This document shows, one piece after another, positions 12,601 through 23,929 of a stretch of 64,000 bases of DNA. A program made the translations under genes and the position numbers. The notes under the pieces are model-generated. The model was not told the origin of the DNA. It saw only the letters and a program-made list of their open reading frames with translations, and did not search any database. Positions within the stretch are counted from its first letter, which is position 1. The number at the start of each line of letters is the position of its first letter. The stretch is from the NCBI RefSeq assembly GCF_025698545.1, contig NC_068577.1, positions 3,009,501 to 3,073,500 of the forward strand. The letters run 5' to 3'. This DNA is from Gossypium raimondii. Lineage: Eukaryota > Streptophyta > Magnoliopsida > Malvales > Malvaceae.

Positions 12601-15600
12601 TCCCCGCGTGTCTAAATCTTTCTGTTGCGGAAGCGACAATATTAATAACAATATTATCAGAAATATTTAGATAATTATGCCAACAATTATACTAAGAAAA
12701 TTCCCAATTAAATTGGAGGGGTCACAAATGGTCCCACTTAAAACCCAACAACTAGACAGAACTCACTTAGTTATTTATAGCAATAATCACTAAATAAATA
12801 TAACCAACATAAAGCTATTAAATATAAGCAAACAAATAAGAAATAAAACACCAGAATTTAACGAGGTTCGACCAATTTAGCTTATGTCCTCGGACACTAC
12901 CAAATTAATATTTCCACTAGAAATATTACAAAAGAGAAGATAACACCAAGTTACAATTAGCTACTTGGATTTTCAAAATGAGATTTTGGGATGATGAAAC
13001 CTAAGGGGGAGGGGTTCTATATATAACAAACCAAACCCCCTCCATTTCTATCTTTTCCTAATGTGGGATATTGCCAATATTCAACAAATCTCCACCTTGG
13101 CGATATTCCACATCTTCGAACATCTTCTTATAACACAAACTTCAATAGTGTCTTCAAATTTGCGCCAACGACGCCATATCAAATGTGTCGGACATTGATC
13201 AAGTCTAAACAATGTTCAAACTTGGCCCTTGTAACCACCTTAGTCAGCATATTTGCAGGATTCTCCGTAGTGTGAATCTTTTGGAGAAGTATCTCCTCTT
13301 CTTCGAGAATTTCCCGCACAAAGTGATAGCGAACGTCTATGTGCTTTGTTCGTGCATGAAAGACTTGATTCTTTGCTAAATAAATAGCACTCTGACTGTC
13401 AGAATATACCTTAAGTTGTTTCTGACCAACTTCCAAGTCTTTAAGCAATCCGTGAAGCCAAATTGCTTCCTTCACAGCCTCTGTAATTGCCATATACTCT
13501 GCCTCTGTAATTGCCATATACTCTGCCTCTGTTGTAGACAAAGCCACCGTGGACTGTAAGGTAGATTTCCAACTAACTAGCGCTTTTGCTAAAGTAAACA
13601 AATAGCCAGTTGTAGACCGTCGCTTATCCAAATCACCTGCATAATTAGAATCACAATATCCAATTATGTGTTGACCAAGTGATTCATCCCGCTCGAATGC
13701 CAATCCGACATCTATGGTATTTTGGAGATACCGCAGAATCCATTTCACAGCTTGCCAATGACCCCTGCCCGGATCATGCATGTACCTGCTAACAACACTA
13801 ACAACTTGTGAAATATCTGGTCTCGTACATACCATTGCATACATCAAGCTTCCAACTGCATTTGCATGTGACTTTTGCCATGTACTCTCGTTCTTCCTTA
13901 GTCGTTAGAGATAACTGGTTACTCAGTTTAAAATGAGGAGCAAGTGGGGTACTTACAGGTTTTGTACCTTCAGACATACCGAAACATTGTAGTACCTTCT
14001 CCAAATACTGTTTTTGTGACAGTCAAAGTTTGCCCCTCTTTCTATCCCGAGTTATTTCCATGCCGAGAATCTACTTGGCTTCCCCTAAATCCTTCATCTC
14101 AAACTCTTTACTCAACTGAGCCTTCAGTCTATCAATCTCCATTTGGCTCTTTCTTTTAATCGGCATATCATCAACATACAAGAGTAAGTAGATGTAGGAA
14201 CTATCTTGAAGCTTGCGCAAATACACACAATGATCGTATTTGCTTCTTTTGTACTTCTGGTCCTTCATGAACCTGTCAAATCGTTTGAACCATTGTCTCG
14301 GAGATTGTTTCAATCCGTACAACGATTTGCTAAGTTTACAAACCTAATTTTCTTTACCAGCAACCCTGTATCCATCTGGCTGAGTCATATAGATTTCCTC
14401 CTTCAAATCACCGTGTAGAAACACGGTTTTCACATCAAGTTGAGCTAGCTCCAAATTCAACTGCGCTACCAAGGCTAACAAAATTCTAATGGAGGAATGT
14501 TTAACAACTGGAGAAAATACCTCATTATAGTCAATTCCTTCCTTCTGAGCGTAGCCTTTAGCCACCAACCTTACCTTTTAACGAACATCTTCTTTATCAG
14601 GAAATCCTTCTTTCTTTGCAAATACCCATTTGCAACCAATCGCCTTATTCCCTTTTGGTAGTTGTGCCAGCTTCCACGTCTTGTTTTTCTCTATAGAATG
14701 CATTTCCTCTTCCATTGTACCTAACCATCTATTATTCTCTAAACTTTGAATGGCTTCGGTGTAAGTGGATGGAATATTATCAACAACTGGATGTGCATAA
14801 GCTACCATGTCAGTGAAACGAGCAGGTTTCTGAATTTTTCGTCTCTGCCTTCTGACTACAATTGGCTCTGATTGCTTTTGAGGTTCTTGGGTAGAAATCT
14901 CTTCCTCATCTGACGCTGCATCTACCAATGAAGAATCACTAGTGGTACATTCTGCTGGAATTACCACACTCTGCTCAAACTCCACCTGCTGCGGAGTACA
15001 CTCCACCTGCTGCGAAATACTACTCACTCCTTCTGGATTTACCTTATTCAACATGGCAGATTCATCAAAGGTAACATCCCTACTGATTATCGTCTTCTTT
15101 GCCTCTAGACACCACAAACGATATCCCTTAACACCAGCATTGAAGCCCGTGAATAGAGCCTTCTTTGCTCTTGGATCTAACTTTGATTCTTTCACATGAT
15201 AATATGCAATAGAACCAAAAATACGCAAGGTGTCATAATCGATGCAGGTTTTCCATACCATTCCTCCAAAGGAGTCTTGCCATTTATAGCGGATGATGGC
15301 AAATGATTGATGAGATGTTAAGCGTCGTCACGACCTCATTAAAACTTTCTATCTAATCCGACATTAGATAACATACATCGAACTTTCTCCTGGCGTTCGA
15401 TTCATACGCTCTGCCACCCCATTACATTGCGGTGTTCCACTGCGGTGAAGTGCCTTACTATGCCACAATCTTGGCATATCTTCACGAATGGATCGCTTTT
15501 ATATTCTCCACCGTTGTGCGATCGGAGAACCTTAATCTTCCTTCTGTCGATTTTCAACTTTAGTTTTCCACTTAAGGAAAACTTCAAGCACCTCATCTTT

Positions 15601-18600
15601 GTTCTTCATAGGAAACACCCAAACTCTTACGGAAAATCATCAATAAAGGTGACAAAATAACGTCTTCCTCCAAGTGATGGAGTCTTGGACGGTCCCCATA
15701 CATCAGAATGCACATAATCTAGAATAGCTTTGGTATTGTGAATCCCAGTGCCAAATTTCACCCTTCGTTGTTTTCCCAGAACACAATGCTCGCAAAATTC
15801 AAGTTTGCAAGGCTTTGTACCTTTCAATAATCCTTGCTTGGCTAGAGTTTGCAAGGATTTTTCACTAGCATGGCCCAAACGCATATGCCACAGCTGTGTT
15901 GCCTCAACGTCCTTCTTGGTACTCGAAATTGCTGCTGCTGTTGTCCCGACCACTGTACTACCTTGGTAGTAATACAAATTGTTCTTTTTTATGCCTTTCA
16001 ACATCACCAATGCTCCTGAAGTTGCTTTAAGAACTCCATCTCGTATTGTCACAACTAGGCCTTTAGATTCTAAAGACCCCAAAGAGATGAGATTCTTCTT
16101 AAACTTTGGGACATATCGTACATCCCGCAAAATTCTAGTAGATCCATCATGATTCCTCAGTTTAATTGAACATATCCCGGCTGTTTTACATGTGTTATCA
16201 TTACCCATGTAAACAACCCCTCCATCTAGTTTTTGAAATTCAAAGAACCATTCCAAAATGGGACACATATGATAGGAACAACCAGAATCCACTCATCTGC
16301 ATGTGATGTTGAAGATGACATACTAAGAGAAAAGTCTGACTCTGCTTCACTATTGCATTCTGCAACATTTGCATCTTGCGGAGTCTTTCATTTTTTCTTA
16401 AATTTTGAACAATCTTTCTTCCAATGTCCTTTTTTTTTGCAAAAGGAACATTCATCTTTGGCAACAGCTCGACCTTTGGACTTTCTTCTCTTCCCCTTAG
16501 ACTAACTTTGCTGACGACCTCTTGTTACCAATGCTTCCACTGCTGCTTCACCTGAACCTTTCAACTTATCCTTTCGGCATAGTTCATATCTATACAATGC
16601 AGCAGTTACTTTATTGAAAGTTACTTCCGACTTTCCATGAAGTAGAGTAGTTTCAAGGTATTCAAACTCCTCAGGAAGCGATCCCAACAAAATTAACGCC
16701 AAGTCTTCGTCTTCAAAAGTCACATCCAAATTCAACAAATCGACCACCGGTGATTAAAATTGATAATGTGCTCGTTCATCGTGGTACCGAGAACATAAGC
16801 GAAGCAAGCAGTCTTTTCTTCTTATGCAACTTATTTTGACTGTTCTTCTTCAGAAATTTCTCCTCCAATGCTTTCCACAATTTACTTGCAGAAGTCTCTT
16901 TACTGAATGTATACTTCTGCTCTCTGGAAAGACATGATCGAATTGTACCACATGCCAATCGGTTGATGGTCTTTCATTCTTTATCATCAACACCTTCTGG
17001 TTTTTCTTCCTCAATGGCAATATCTAGACCTTGTTGAAAGAGGGCATCTAGAAGCTCACTTTGCCACATGCCGAAATGACCTGTTCCATCAAAAATTTTC
17101 ACTGCAAATCTCGTATTTGCAGTTCCAACCATCGACAAAATGTACGAGGTGGAAGTTGTTGATGTGGATGGTTTTTCTTCTGTCATTTTTGTCATAGCTT
17201 CTATTTAATAGCCACCAAATGCGGAATACCCACAAGCTTTAGGAAATGTTTCTGATGTGTAAGATCAGACTAAGCTGCAAACACAGAGCATAGTACAAAA
17301 CCTTGGCTCGGATACCAATTGTTGCGGAAGCGACGATAATATTAATAAAAATATTATTAGAAATATTTAGATAATTATTATGCCAACAATTATACTAAGA
17401 AAATTCCAGTTAAATTGGAGGGGTCACAAATGGTCCCACTTAAAACTCAACAACTAGACAGAACTCACTTAGTTATTTATAGCAATAATAACTAAATAAA
17501 TATAACCAACATAAAGTTATTAAATATAAGCAAACAAATAAGAAATAAAACACCAGAATTTAATGAGATTCGGCCAATTTAGCTTACGTCCTCGGACACT
17601 ACCAAATTAATATTTCCGCTAGAAATATTACAAAAGAGAAGATCAACACCAAGTTACAATTAGCTACTTGGATTTTCAAAATGAGATTTTGGGATGATGA
17701 AACCTAAGGGAGAGGGGTTCTATATATAACAAACCAAACCCCCTCCCTTTCTATCTTTTTCTAATGTGGGATATTGCCAATATTCAATAAATACATCCCC
17801 AATTATCGGAAACAAAGGTCAGGTAAAAAATTTTAACTGCAGATACATTGGATACAAGAACCACAGTACAAAGCATATTCTTTTTACTTCTTACATTTTC
17901 TAGGGTGTGTGATCAGAACAATATTGCTATTTAAGGCAAGCAACCATCCAAACCGAAAAAGAAAAGGACCAAATCTCGAAATAAAACCAAACAAGAAAAG
18001 CAAAATATATTCTTTCTGATATACAATGCCAGCTAACCTATTGTTATCAAGACTTCAACTTTATAATTAAATTGTAATTACCGGTTTCCGTTCCTATTTC
18101 ATAGTTATGCTATTAATAAGTCATTTAACTTATGTCTAGAAAAAACTTTTACTGCCACGTGAATATTGCAGTTTTAACACATATATTACTTTCTATAAGA
18201 TATGGGCAAGGCATCTAAATGAAAAACAATGTAACTATTCTGCAAGTAAAATAAATGAATTCCAAACAGGAGGAAGGAGAATTTAGCTAATCAATAAGCT
18301 TTTAAGGTCGTGTTGAATATTGGCAATATCTAACATTAGGAAAAGATAGAAAGGGAGGGGGTTTGGTTTGTTATATATAGAACCCCTCCCCCTTAGGTTT
18401 CATCATCTCAAAATCTCATTTTGAAAATCCAAGTAGCTAATTGTAACTTGGTGTTGATATTCTCTTTTGTAATATTTCTAGCGGAAATATTAATTTGGTA
18501 GTTTCCGAGGACGTAAGCTAAATTGGTGAACCTCGTTAAATTACGTGTTTTATTTCTTATTTGTTTGCTTATATTTAATAACTTTATGTTGGTTATATTT

Positions 18601-21600
18601 ATTTAGTTATTATTGCTATAAATAACTAAGTGAGTTCTGTCTAGTTGTTGGGTTTTAAGTGGGACAATTTGTGACCCTTCCAATTTAACTGGAAATTTTT
18701 TTAGTATAATTGTTGGCATAATAATTATCTAAATATTTTTGATAATATTGTTATTAATATTATCGTCGCTTTCGCAACAATTGGTATCCGAGCCAAGATT
18801 TTGTAGTATGCTCTGTGTTTGCAGCTTAGTCTGATCTTACACATCAGAAACATTACTTAAAGCTTGTGGGTATTCTGCATTTGGTGGCTATTAAATAGAA
18901 ACTATGGCAAAAATGACAGAAGAAAAACCATCCACAACAACTTTTACCTCGTACATTTTGTCGAGGGTTGGAACTGCAAATACGAGATTTGCAGTGGAAA
19001 TTTTTGATGGAACAAGTCATTTCGGCATGTGGCAAAGTGTGCTTCTAGATGCCCTCTTTCAACAAGGTCTATATATTGCCATTAAGGAAGAAAAACCAGA
19101 AGGTGTTGATGATAAAGAATGGAAGACCATCAACCGATTGGCATGTAGTACAATTCGATCATGTCTTTCCAAAGAGCAGAAGTATACATTCAGTAAAGAG
19201 ACTTCTGCAAGTAAATTGTGGAAAGCATTGGAGGAGAAATTCTTGAAGAAGAACAGTCAAAATAAGTTGCATATGAAGAAAAGACTGTTTCGTTTCAGTT
19301 ATGTTCCTAGTACCACGATGAACGAGCACATTACCAATTTTAATCAGTTGGTGGCTGATTTGTTGAATTTGGATGTGACTTTTGAAGACGAAGACTTGGC
19401 GTTAATGTTGTTGGGATCGCTTCCTGAGGAGTTTGAGTACCTTGAAACTACTCTACTTCATGGAAAGTCGGAAGTAACTGCTGCATTGTATAGCTATGAA
19501 CTACACCGAAAGGATAAGTTGAAAGGTTCCGGTGAAGCAGCAGTGGAAGCATTGGTAACAAGAGGTCGTCAGCAAAGTCAGTCTAAGGGGAAGAGAAGAA
19601 AGTCCAAAAGTCGAGCTGTTGCCAAAGATGAATGTTCCTTTTGCAAAGAAAAAGGACATTGGAAGAAAGATTGTCCAAAATTGAAGAAAAAAGGGAAGAC
19701 TCCGCAAGATGCAAATGTTGCAGAATGCAATAGTGAAGCAGAGTCAGACTTTTCTCTTAGTATGTCATCTTCAACATCACATGCAGATGAGTGGATTCTG
19801 GTTCCTATCATATGTGTCCCATTTGGGAATGGTTCTTTGAATTTCAAAAACTAGATGGAGGGGTTATTTACATGGGTAATGATAACACATGTAAAACAGC
19901 CGGGATAGGTTCAATTAAACTGAGGAATCATGATGGATCTACTAGAATTTTGCGGGATGTACGATATATCCCAAAGTTTAAGAAGAATCTCATCTCTTTG
20001 GGGTCTTTAGAATCTAAAGGCCTAGTTGTGACAATACGAGATGGAGTTCTTAAAGCAACTTCAGGAGCATTTGTGATGTTGAAAGGCATAAAAAAAGAAC
20101 AATTTGTATTACTACCAAGGTAGTACAGTGGTCGGGACAACAGCAGCAGCAATTTCGAGTACCAAGAAGGACGTTGAGGCAACACAGCTGTGGCATATGC
20201 GTTTGGGCCATGCTGGTGAAAAATCCTTGCAAACTCTAGCCAAGCAAGGATTATTGAAAGGTACAAAGACTTGCAAACTTGAATTTTGCGAGCATTGTGT
20301 TCTGGGAAAACAACGAAGGTGAAATTTGGCATGGATTCACAATACCAAAGGTATTCTAGATTATGTGCATTCTGATGTATGGGGACCGTCCAAGACTCCA
20401 TCACTTGGAGGAAGACGTTATTTTGTCACCTTTATTGATGATTTTTTCAGAAGAGTTTGGGTGTTTCCTATAAAGAACAAAGATGAGGTGCTTAAAGTTT
20501 TCCTTAAGTGGAAAACTAAAGTTGAAAATCAGACAGGAAGGAAGATTAAGGTTCTCCGATCAGACAACGGTGGAGAATATAAAAGCGATCCATTCGTGAA
20601 GATATGCCAAGATTGTGGCATAGTAAGGCACTTCACCGCAGGTGGAACACCGCAACAGAATGGGGTGGCAGAGCGTATGAATCGAACGCTTGTGGAGAAA
20701 GTTCGATGTATGTTATCTAATGCTGGATTAGATAGAAAGTTTTGGGCTGAGGCTGTGACGTACGCTTAACATCTCATCAATCATTTGTCATCATCTGCTA
20801 TAAATGGCAAGACTCCTTTGGAGGAATGGTATGGAAAACCTGCTACTGATTATGACACCTTTCGTATTTTTGGTTCTATTGCATATTATCATGTGAAAGA
20901 ATCAAAGTTAGATCCAAAAGCAAAGAAGGCTCTATTCATGGGCTTCAATGCTGGTGTTAAGGGATATCGTTTGTGGTGTCTAGAGGCAAGGAAGACGATA
21001 ATCAGTAGGGATGTTACCTTCGATGAATCTGTCATGTTGAATAAGGTAAATCCAGAAGGAGTGAGTAGTACTTCGCAGCAGGTGGAGTTTGAGCAGAGTA
21101 TGGTAATTCCAGCAGAAGGTACCACTAGTGATTCTTCATTGGCAGATGCAGAGTTAGATGAGGAAGAAGTTTCTACCCAAGAACCTCAACAGCAATCAGA
21201 GCCAATTGCAGTCAGAAGGCAGAGACGAGAAATTCAGAAACCTGCTCGTTTCACTAACATGGTAGCTTATGCACTTCCAGTTGTTGATAATATTCCATCC
21301 ACTTACACCGAAGCCATTCAAAGTTTAGAGAATAATAGATGGTTAGGTGCAATGGAAGAGGAAATACAATCTCTAGAGAAAAACAAGACGTGGAAGCTGG
21401 CACAACTACCAAAAGGGAATAAGGCGATTGGTTGCAAATGGGTATTTGCAAAGAAAGAAGGATTTCCTGACAAAGAAGATGTTCGTTACAAGGCAAGGTT
21501 GGTGGCTAAAGGCTACGCTCAGAAGGAGGGAATTGACTATAATGAGGTATTTTCTCCAGTTGTTAAACATTCCTCTATTAGAATTTTGTTGGCCTTGGTA

Positions 21601-23929
21601 GCGCAGTTGAATTTGGAGTTAGCTCAACTTGATGTGAAGACCGCATTTCTACACGGTGATTTGAAGGAGGAAATCTATATGACTCAGCCAGATGGATACA
21701 GGGTTGCTGGTAAAGAAAATTGGGTTTGTAAACTTAGCAAATCGTTGTACGGATTGAAACAGTCTCCGAGATAATGGTACAAACGATTTGACAGGTTCAT
21801 GAAGGACCAGAAGTACAAAAGAAGCAAATACGATAATTGTGTGTATTTGCGCAAGCTTCAAGATAGTTCCTACATCTACTTACTCTTGTATGTTGATGAT
21901 ATGCTGATTGCAGCAAAGAGCCAAATGGAGATTGATAGACTGAAGGCTCAGTTGAGTAAAGAGTTTGAGATGAAGGATTTAGGGGAAACCAAGAAGATTC
22001 TCGGCATGGAAATAACTCGGGACAGAAAGAGGGGCAAACTTTGACTGTCACAAAAACAGTGTTTGGAGAAGGTATTACAACGTTTCGGTATGTCTGAAGG
22101 TACAAAACCTGTAAGCACCCCACTTGCTCCTCATTTTAAACTGAGTAACCAGTTATCTCCAACGACTAAGGAAGAACGAGAGTACATGGCAAAAGTCCCA
22201 TATGCAAATGCAGTTAGAAGCTTGATGTATGCAATGGTATGTACGAGACCAGATGTTTCACAGGCTGTTAGTGTTGTTAGCTGGTACATGCATGATCCTG
22301 GCAAGGGTCATTGGCAAGCTGTGAAATGGATTCTGCGGTATCTCCAAAATACCATAGATGTCGGATTGGCATTCGAGCGGGATGAATCACTTGGTCAACA
22401 CATAGTTGGATATTGTGATTCTAATTATACAGGTGATTTGGATAAGCGACGGTCTACAACTGGCTATTTGTTTACTTTAGCAAAAGCGCTAGTTAGTTGG
22501 AAATCTACCTTACAGTCCACGGTGGCTTTGTCTACAACAGAGGCAGAGTATATGGCAATTACAGAGGCTGTGAAGGAAGCAATTTGGCTTCTGGATTGCT
22601 TAAAGACTTGGAAGTTGGTCGAAACAACTTAAGGTATATTCGACGAAATGAGTGCTATTTATTTAGCAAAGAATCAAGTCTTTCATGCACGAACGAAGCA
22701 CATAGACGTTCGCTATCACTTTGTGGGAAATTCTCAAGAAGAGGAGATACTTCTCCAAAAGATTCACACTACGGAGAATCCTGCAGATATGCTGACTAAG
22801 GTGGTTACAAGGGCCAAGTTTGAACATTGTTTAGACTTGATCAATGTCCGACACATTTGATATGGCGTCGTTGGCGCAAATTTGAAGACATTATTGAAGT
22901 TTGTGTTATGAGAAGATGTTCGAAGATGTGGAATATCACCAAGGTGGAGATTTGTTGAATATTGGCAATATCCCACATTAGGAAAAGATAAAAAGGGAGG
23001 GGGTTTGGTTTGTTATATATAGAACCCCTCCCCCTTAGGTTTCATCATCCCAAAATCTCATTTTAAAAATCCAAGTAGCTAATTGTAACTTGGTGTTAAT
23101 CTTCTCTTTTGTAATTTTTCTAGCGGAAATATTAATTTGGTAGTGTCCGAGGACGTAAGCTAAATTGGCCGAACCTCGTTAAATTCTGGTGTTTTATTTC
23201 TTATTTGTTTGCTTATATTTAATAGTTTTATGTTGGTTATATTTATTTAGTTATTATTGCTATAAATAACTAAGTGAGTTCTGTCTAGTTGTTGGGTTTT
23301 AAGTGGGACCATTTGTGACCCCTCCAATTTAACTGGGAATTTTCTTAGTATAATTGTTGGCATAACAATTATCTAAATATTTCTGATAATATTGTTATTA
23401 ATATTATCGTCGCTTCCGCAACAGTATTAATGTCATTATCTTACCTCTTCGTGCTAGCTACCACAGGAAGAAATCTAGAAACACAAATACGAATACAATG
23501 TGATACCTTTCTAAAATGTTGTGAATTAATCTATTTGTAATTTATGGGTTGTTCTATTCCATTATTTTATGTGTCAGAGGTAAGTTAAACCTATCATACC
23601 TATGTTACTCGGACTTGGTGTGGGGGTATGAGTGTTGAATATGGATATACTTCGATTTTTCTAAGATCTTTCGTGTAGTTAAGAGGATCCTTAGAGCTTG
23701 TATCGTCAATCCTCATATCTTGTGTCAGTCCGAGCAACATAGAGGTAAACCCTAGTTAATCATGTTTCAGAATGACATGGAGGATGATACAGTTGGTTTA
23801 TTTTTGTTTACAATAGACGGCTTACGTTGTTTTGTGTTGTAGGGGGAGCATTCATTGCCGCAACAGTATATCCATGTATTTAAGGATGGTCAATTTGAAA
23901 CTACCCCAGTGTCGCACTCAGGAGCATAA
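9666..23929 (+). CDS. CAP1: Adenylyl cyclase-associated protein (CAP), actin monomer recycling
   Basis: CAP binds ADP-actin and helps recycle monomers after cofilin-driven depolymerisation, acting in the cytoplasm. Ten exons splice in frame to 471 residues: 9666-9941, 10525-10693, 11022-11086, 11183-11489, 11567-11714, 11815-11924, 12045-12100, 12192-12248, 12443-12583 and 23843-23929. The N-terminus starts [17 protein letters not shown], the typical CAP oligomerisation helix. The helical domain follows (to about residue 210), then a proline-rich linker with [13 protein letters not shown] (about 225-238) for profilin or SH3-type partners. The CARP beta-helix runs from about 320 to the C-terminus, ending PVSHSGA. 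ATG 9666 is the first in frame; a TTG two codons earlier is not used. The last intron is 11,259 bp and holds two Copia elements; failure to splice it would stop translation two codons after residue 443. Confidence 0.95.
12623..13086 (-). repeat. Copia 3' LTR (left copy, minus element)
   Basis: The sequence runs TGTTGCGGAAGCG to ATATTCAACA, the reverse complement of the family LTR. It matches the other three LTRs in this intron (17320-17789, 18311-18779, 22953-23423) at roughly 95%. The adjoining purine-rich tract on its right identifies it as the 3' LTR. Confidence 0.93.
17320..17789 (-). repeat. Copia 5' LTR (right copy, minus element)
   Basis: It is adjacent to the primer-binding site (17305-17319), so it is the 5' LTR of the minus element. 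The five bases beyond its outer end (17790-17794) read AATAC. Confidence 0.92.
17790..18310. other. Host intron DNA between the two Copia elements
   Basis: About 520 bp of AT-rich, non-coding sequence separate the two elements. It is presumably original CAP1 intron 9 sequence, possibly inverted (see findings). No coding or repeat features are recognised. Confidence 0.6.
18311..18779 (+). repeat. Copia 5' LTR (plus element)
   Basis: Begins TGTTGAATATTGG and ends CGCAACA, immediately followed by the tRNA-Met primer-binding site. A TATATATAGAACCCC promoter-like segment lies about 65 bp in. The five bases outside the left end (18306-18310) read GGTCG. Confidence 0.92.
22953..23423 (+). repeat. 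Copia 3' LTR (plus element)
   Basis: A copy of the 5' LTR, preceded by a purine-rich AAGGTGGAGATT tract. The five bases after its end (23424-23428) read GTATT. Confidence 0.92.
23598..23746. mobile_element. Short MITE with ACCTATGTTACTCGGACT ends
   Basis: The element opens ACCTATGTTACTCGGACT and closes with the near reverse complement (AGTCCGAGCAACATAG followed by AGGT), giving ~20-bp terminal inverted repeats over about 149 bp. It lies in the last CAP1 intron between the plus Copia element and the terminal exon. Ends of this kind occur in a widespread eudicot MITE family as I recall it. The superfamily is not assigned. Confidence 0.6.

Larger units (their letters stand above)
12623..17789 (-). 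mobile_element. Ty1/Copia LTR retrotransposon, minus orientation, broken fossil
   Basis: A complete-length Copia element sits in the last CAP1 intron, antisense to the gene. LTRs lie at 12623-13086 and 17320-17789 and differ at roughly 20 positions by eye, suggesting an age of a few million years. Reading right to left, the primer-binding site next to the right LTR matches initiator tRNA-Met (TTGGTATCCGAGCC). Then come gag (about 17195-16300, with a zinc knuckle), protease (near 16290), integrase (about 16000-15250), reverse transcriptase with a YVDD box (about 14750-14050) and RNase H (about 13850-13180). A polypurine tract abuts the left LTR. Domain order PR-IN-RT-RH defines Copia; similarity is closest to the Tork/TNT1-94-like group (inference). 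The coding region is broken at about ten places. Confidence 0.93.
18311..23423 (+). mobile_element. Ty1/Copia LTR retrotransposon, plus orientation, broken fossil
   Basis: This is a second member of the same family, in the same orientation as CAP1. LTRs are 18311-18779 and 22953-23423, with about 20-25 differences by eye, again a few million years. The primer-binding site TTGGTATCCGAGCC follows the left LTR. Gag (18904-19780) shows a CCHC knuckle with [14 protein letters not shown]. Protease lies near 19790. Integrase (about 20100-20850) has FVTFIDDF and a catalytic-core context. Reverse transcriptase (about 21300-22100) has LYVDDM, and RNase H (22200-22860) has [10 protein letters not shown] near its end. 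A polypurine tract precedes the right LTR. It is better preserved than its neighbour, but the reading frame is broken at about half a dozen places. Confidence 0.94.
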
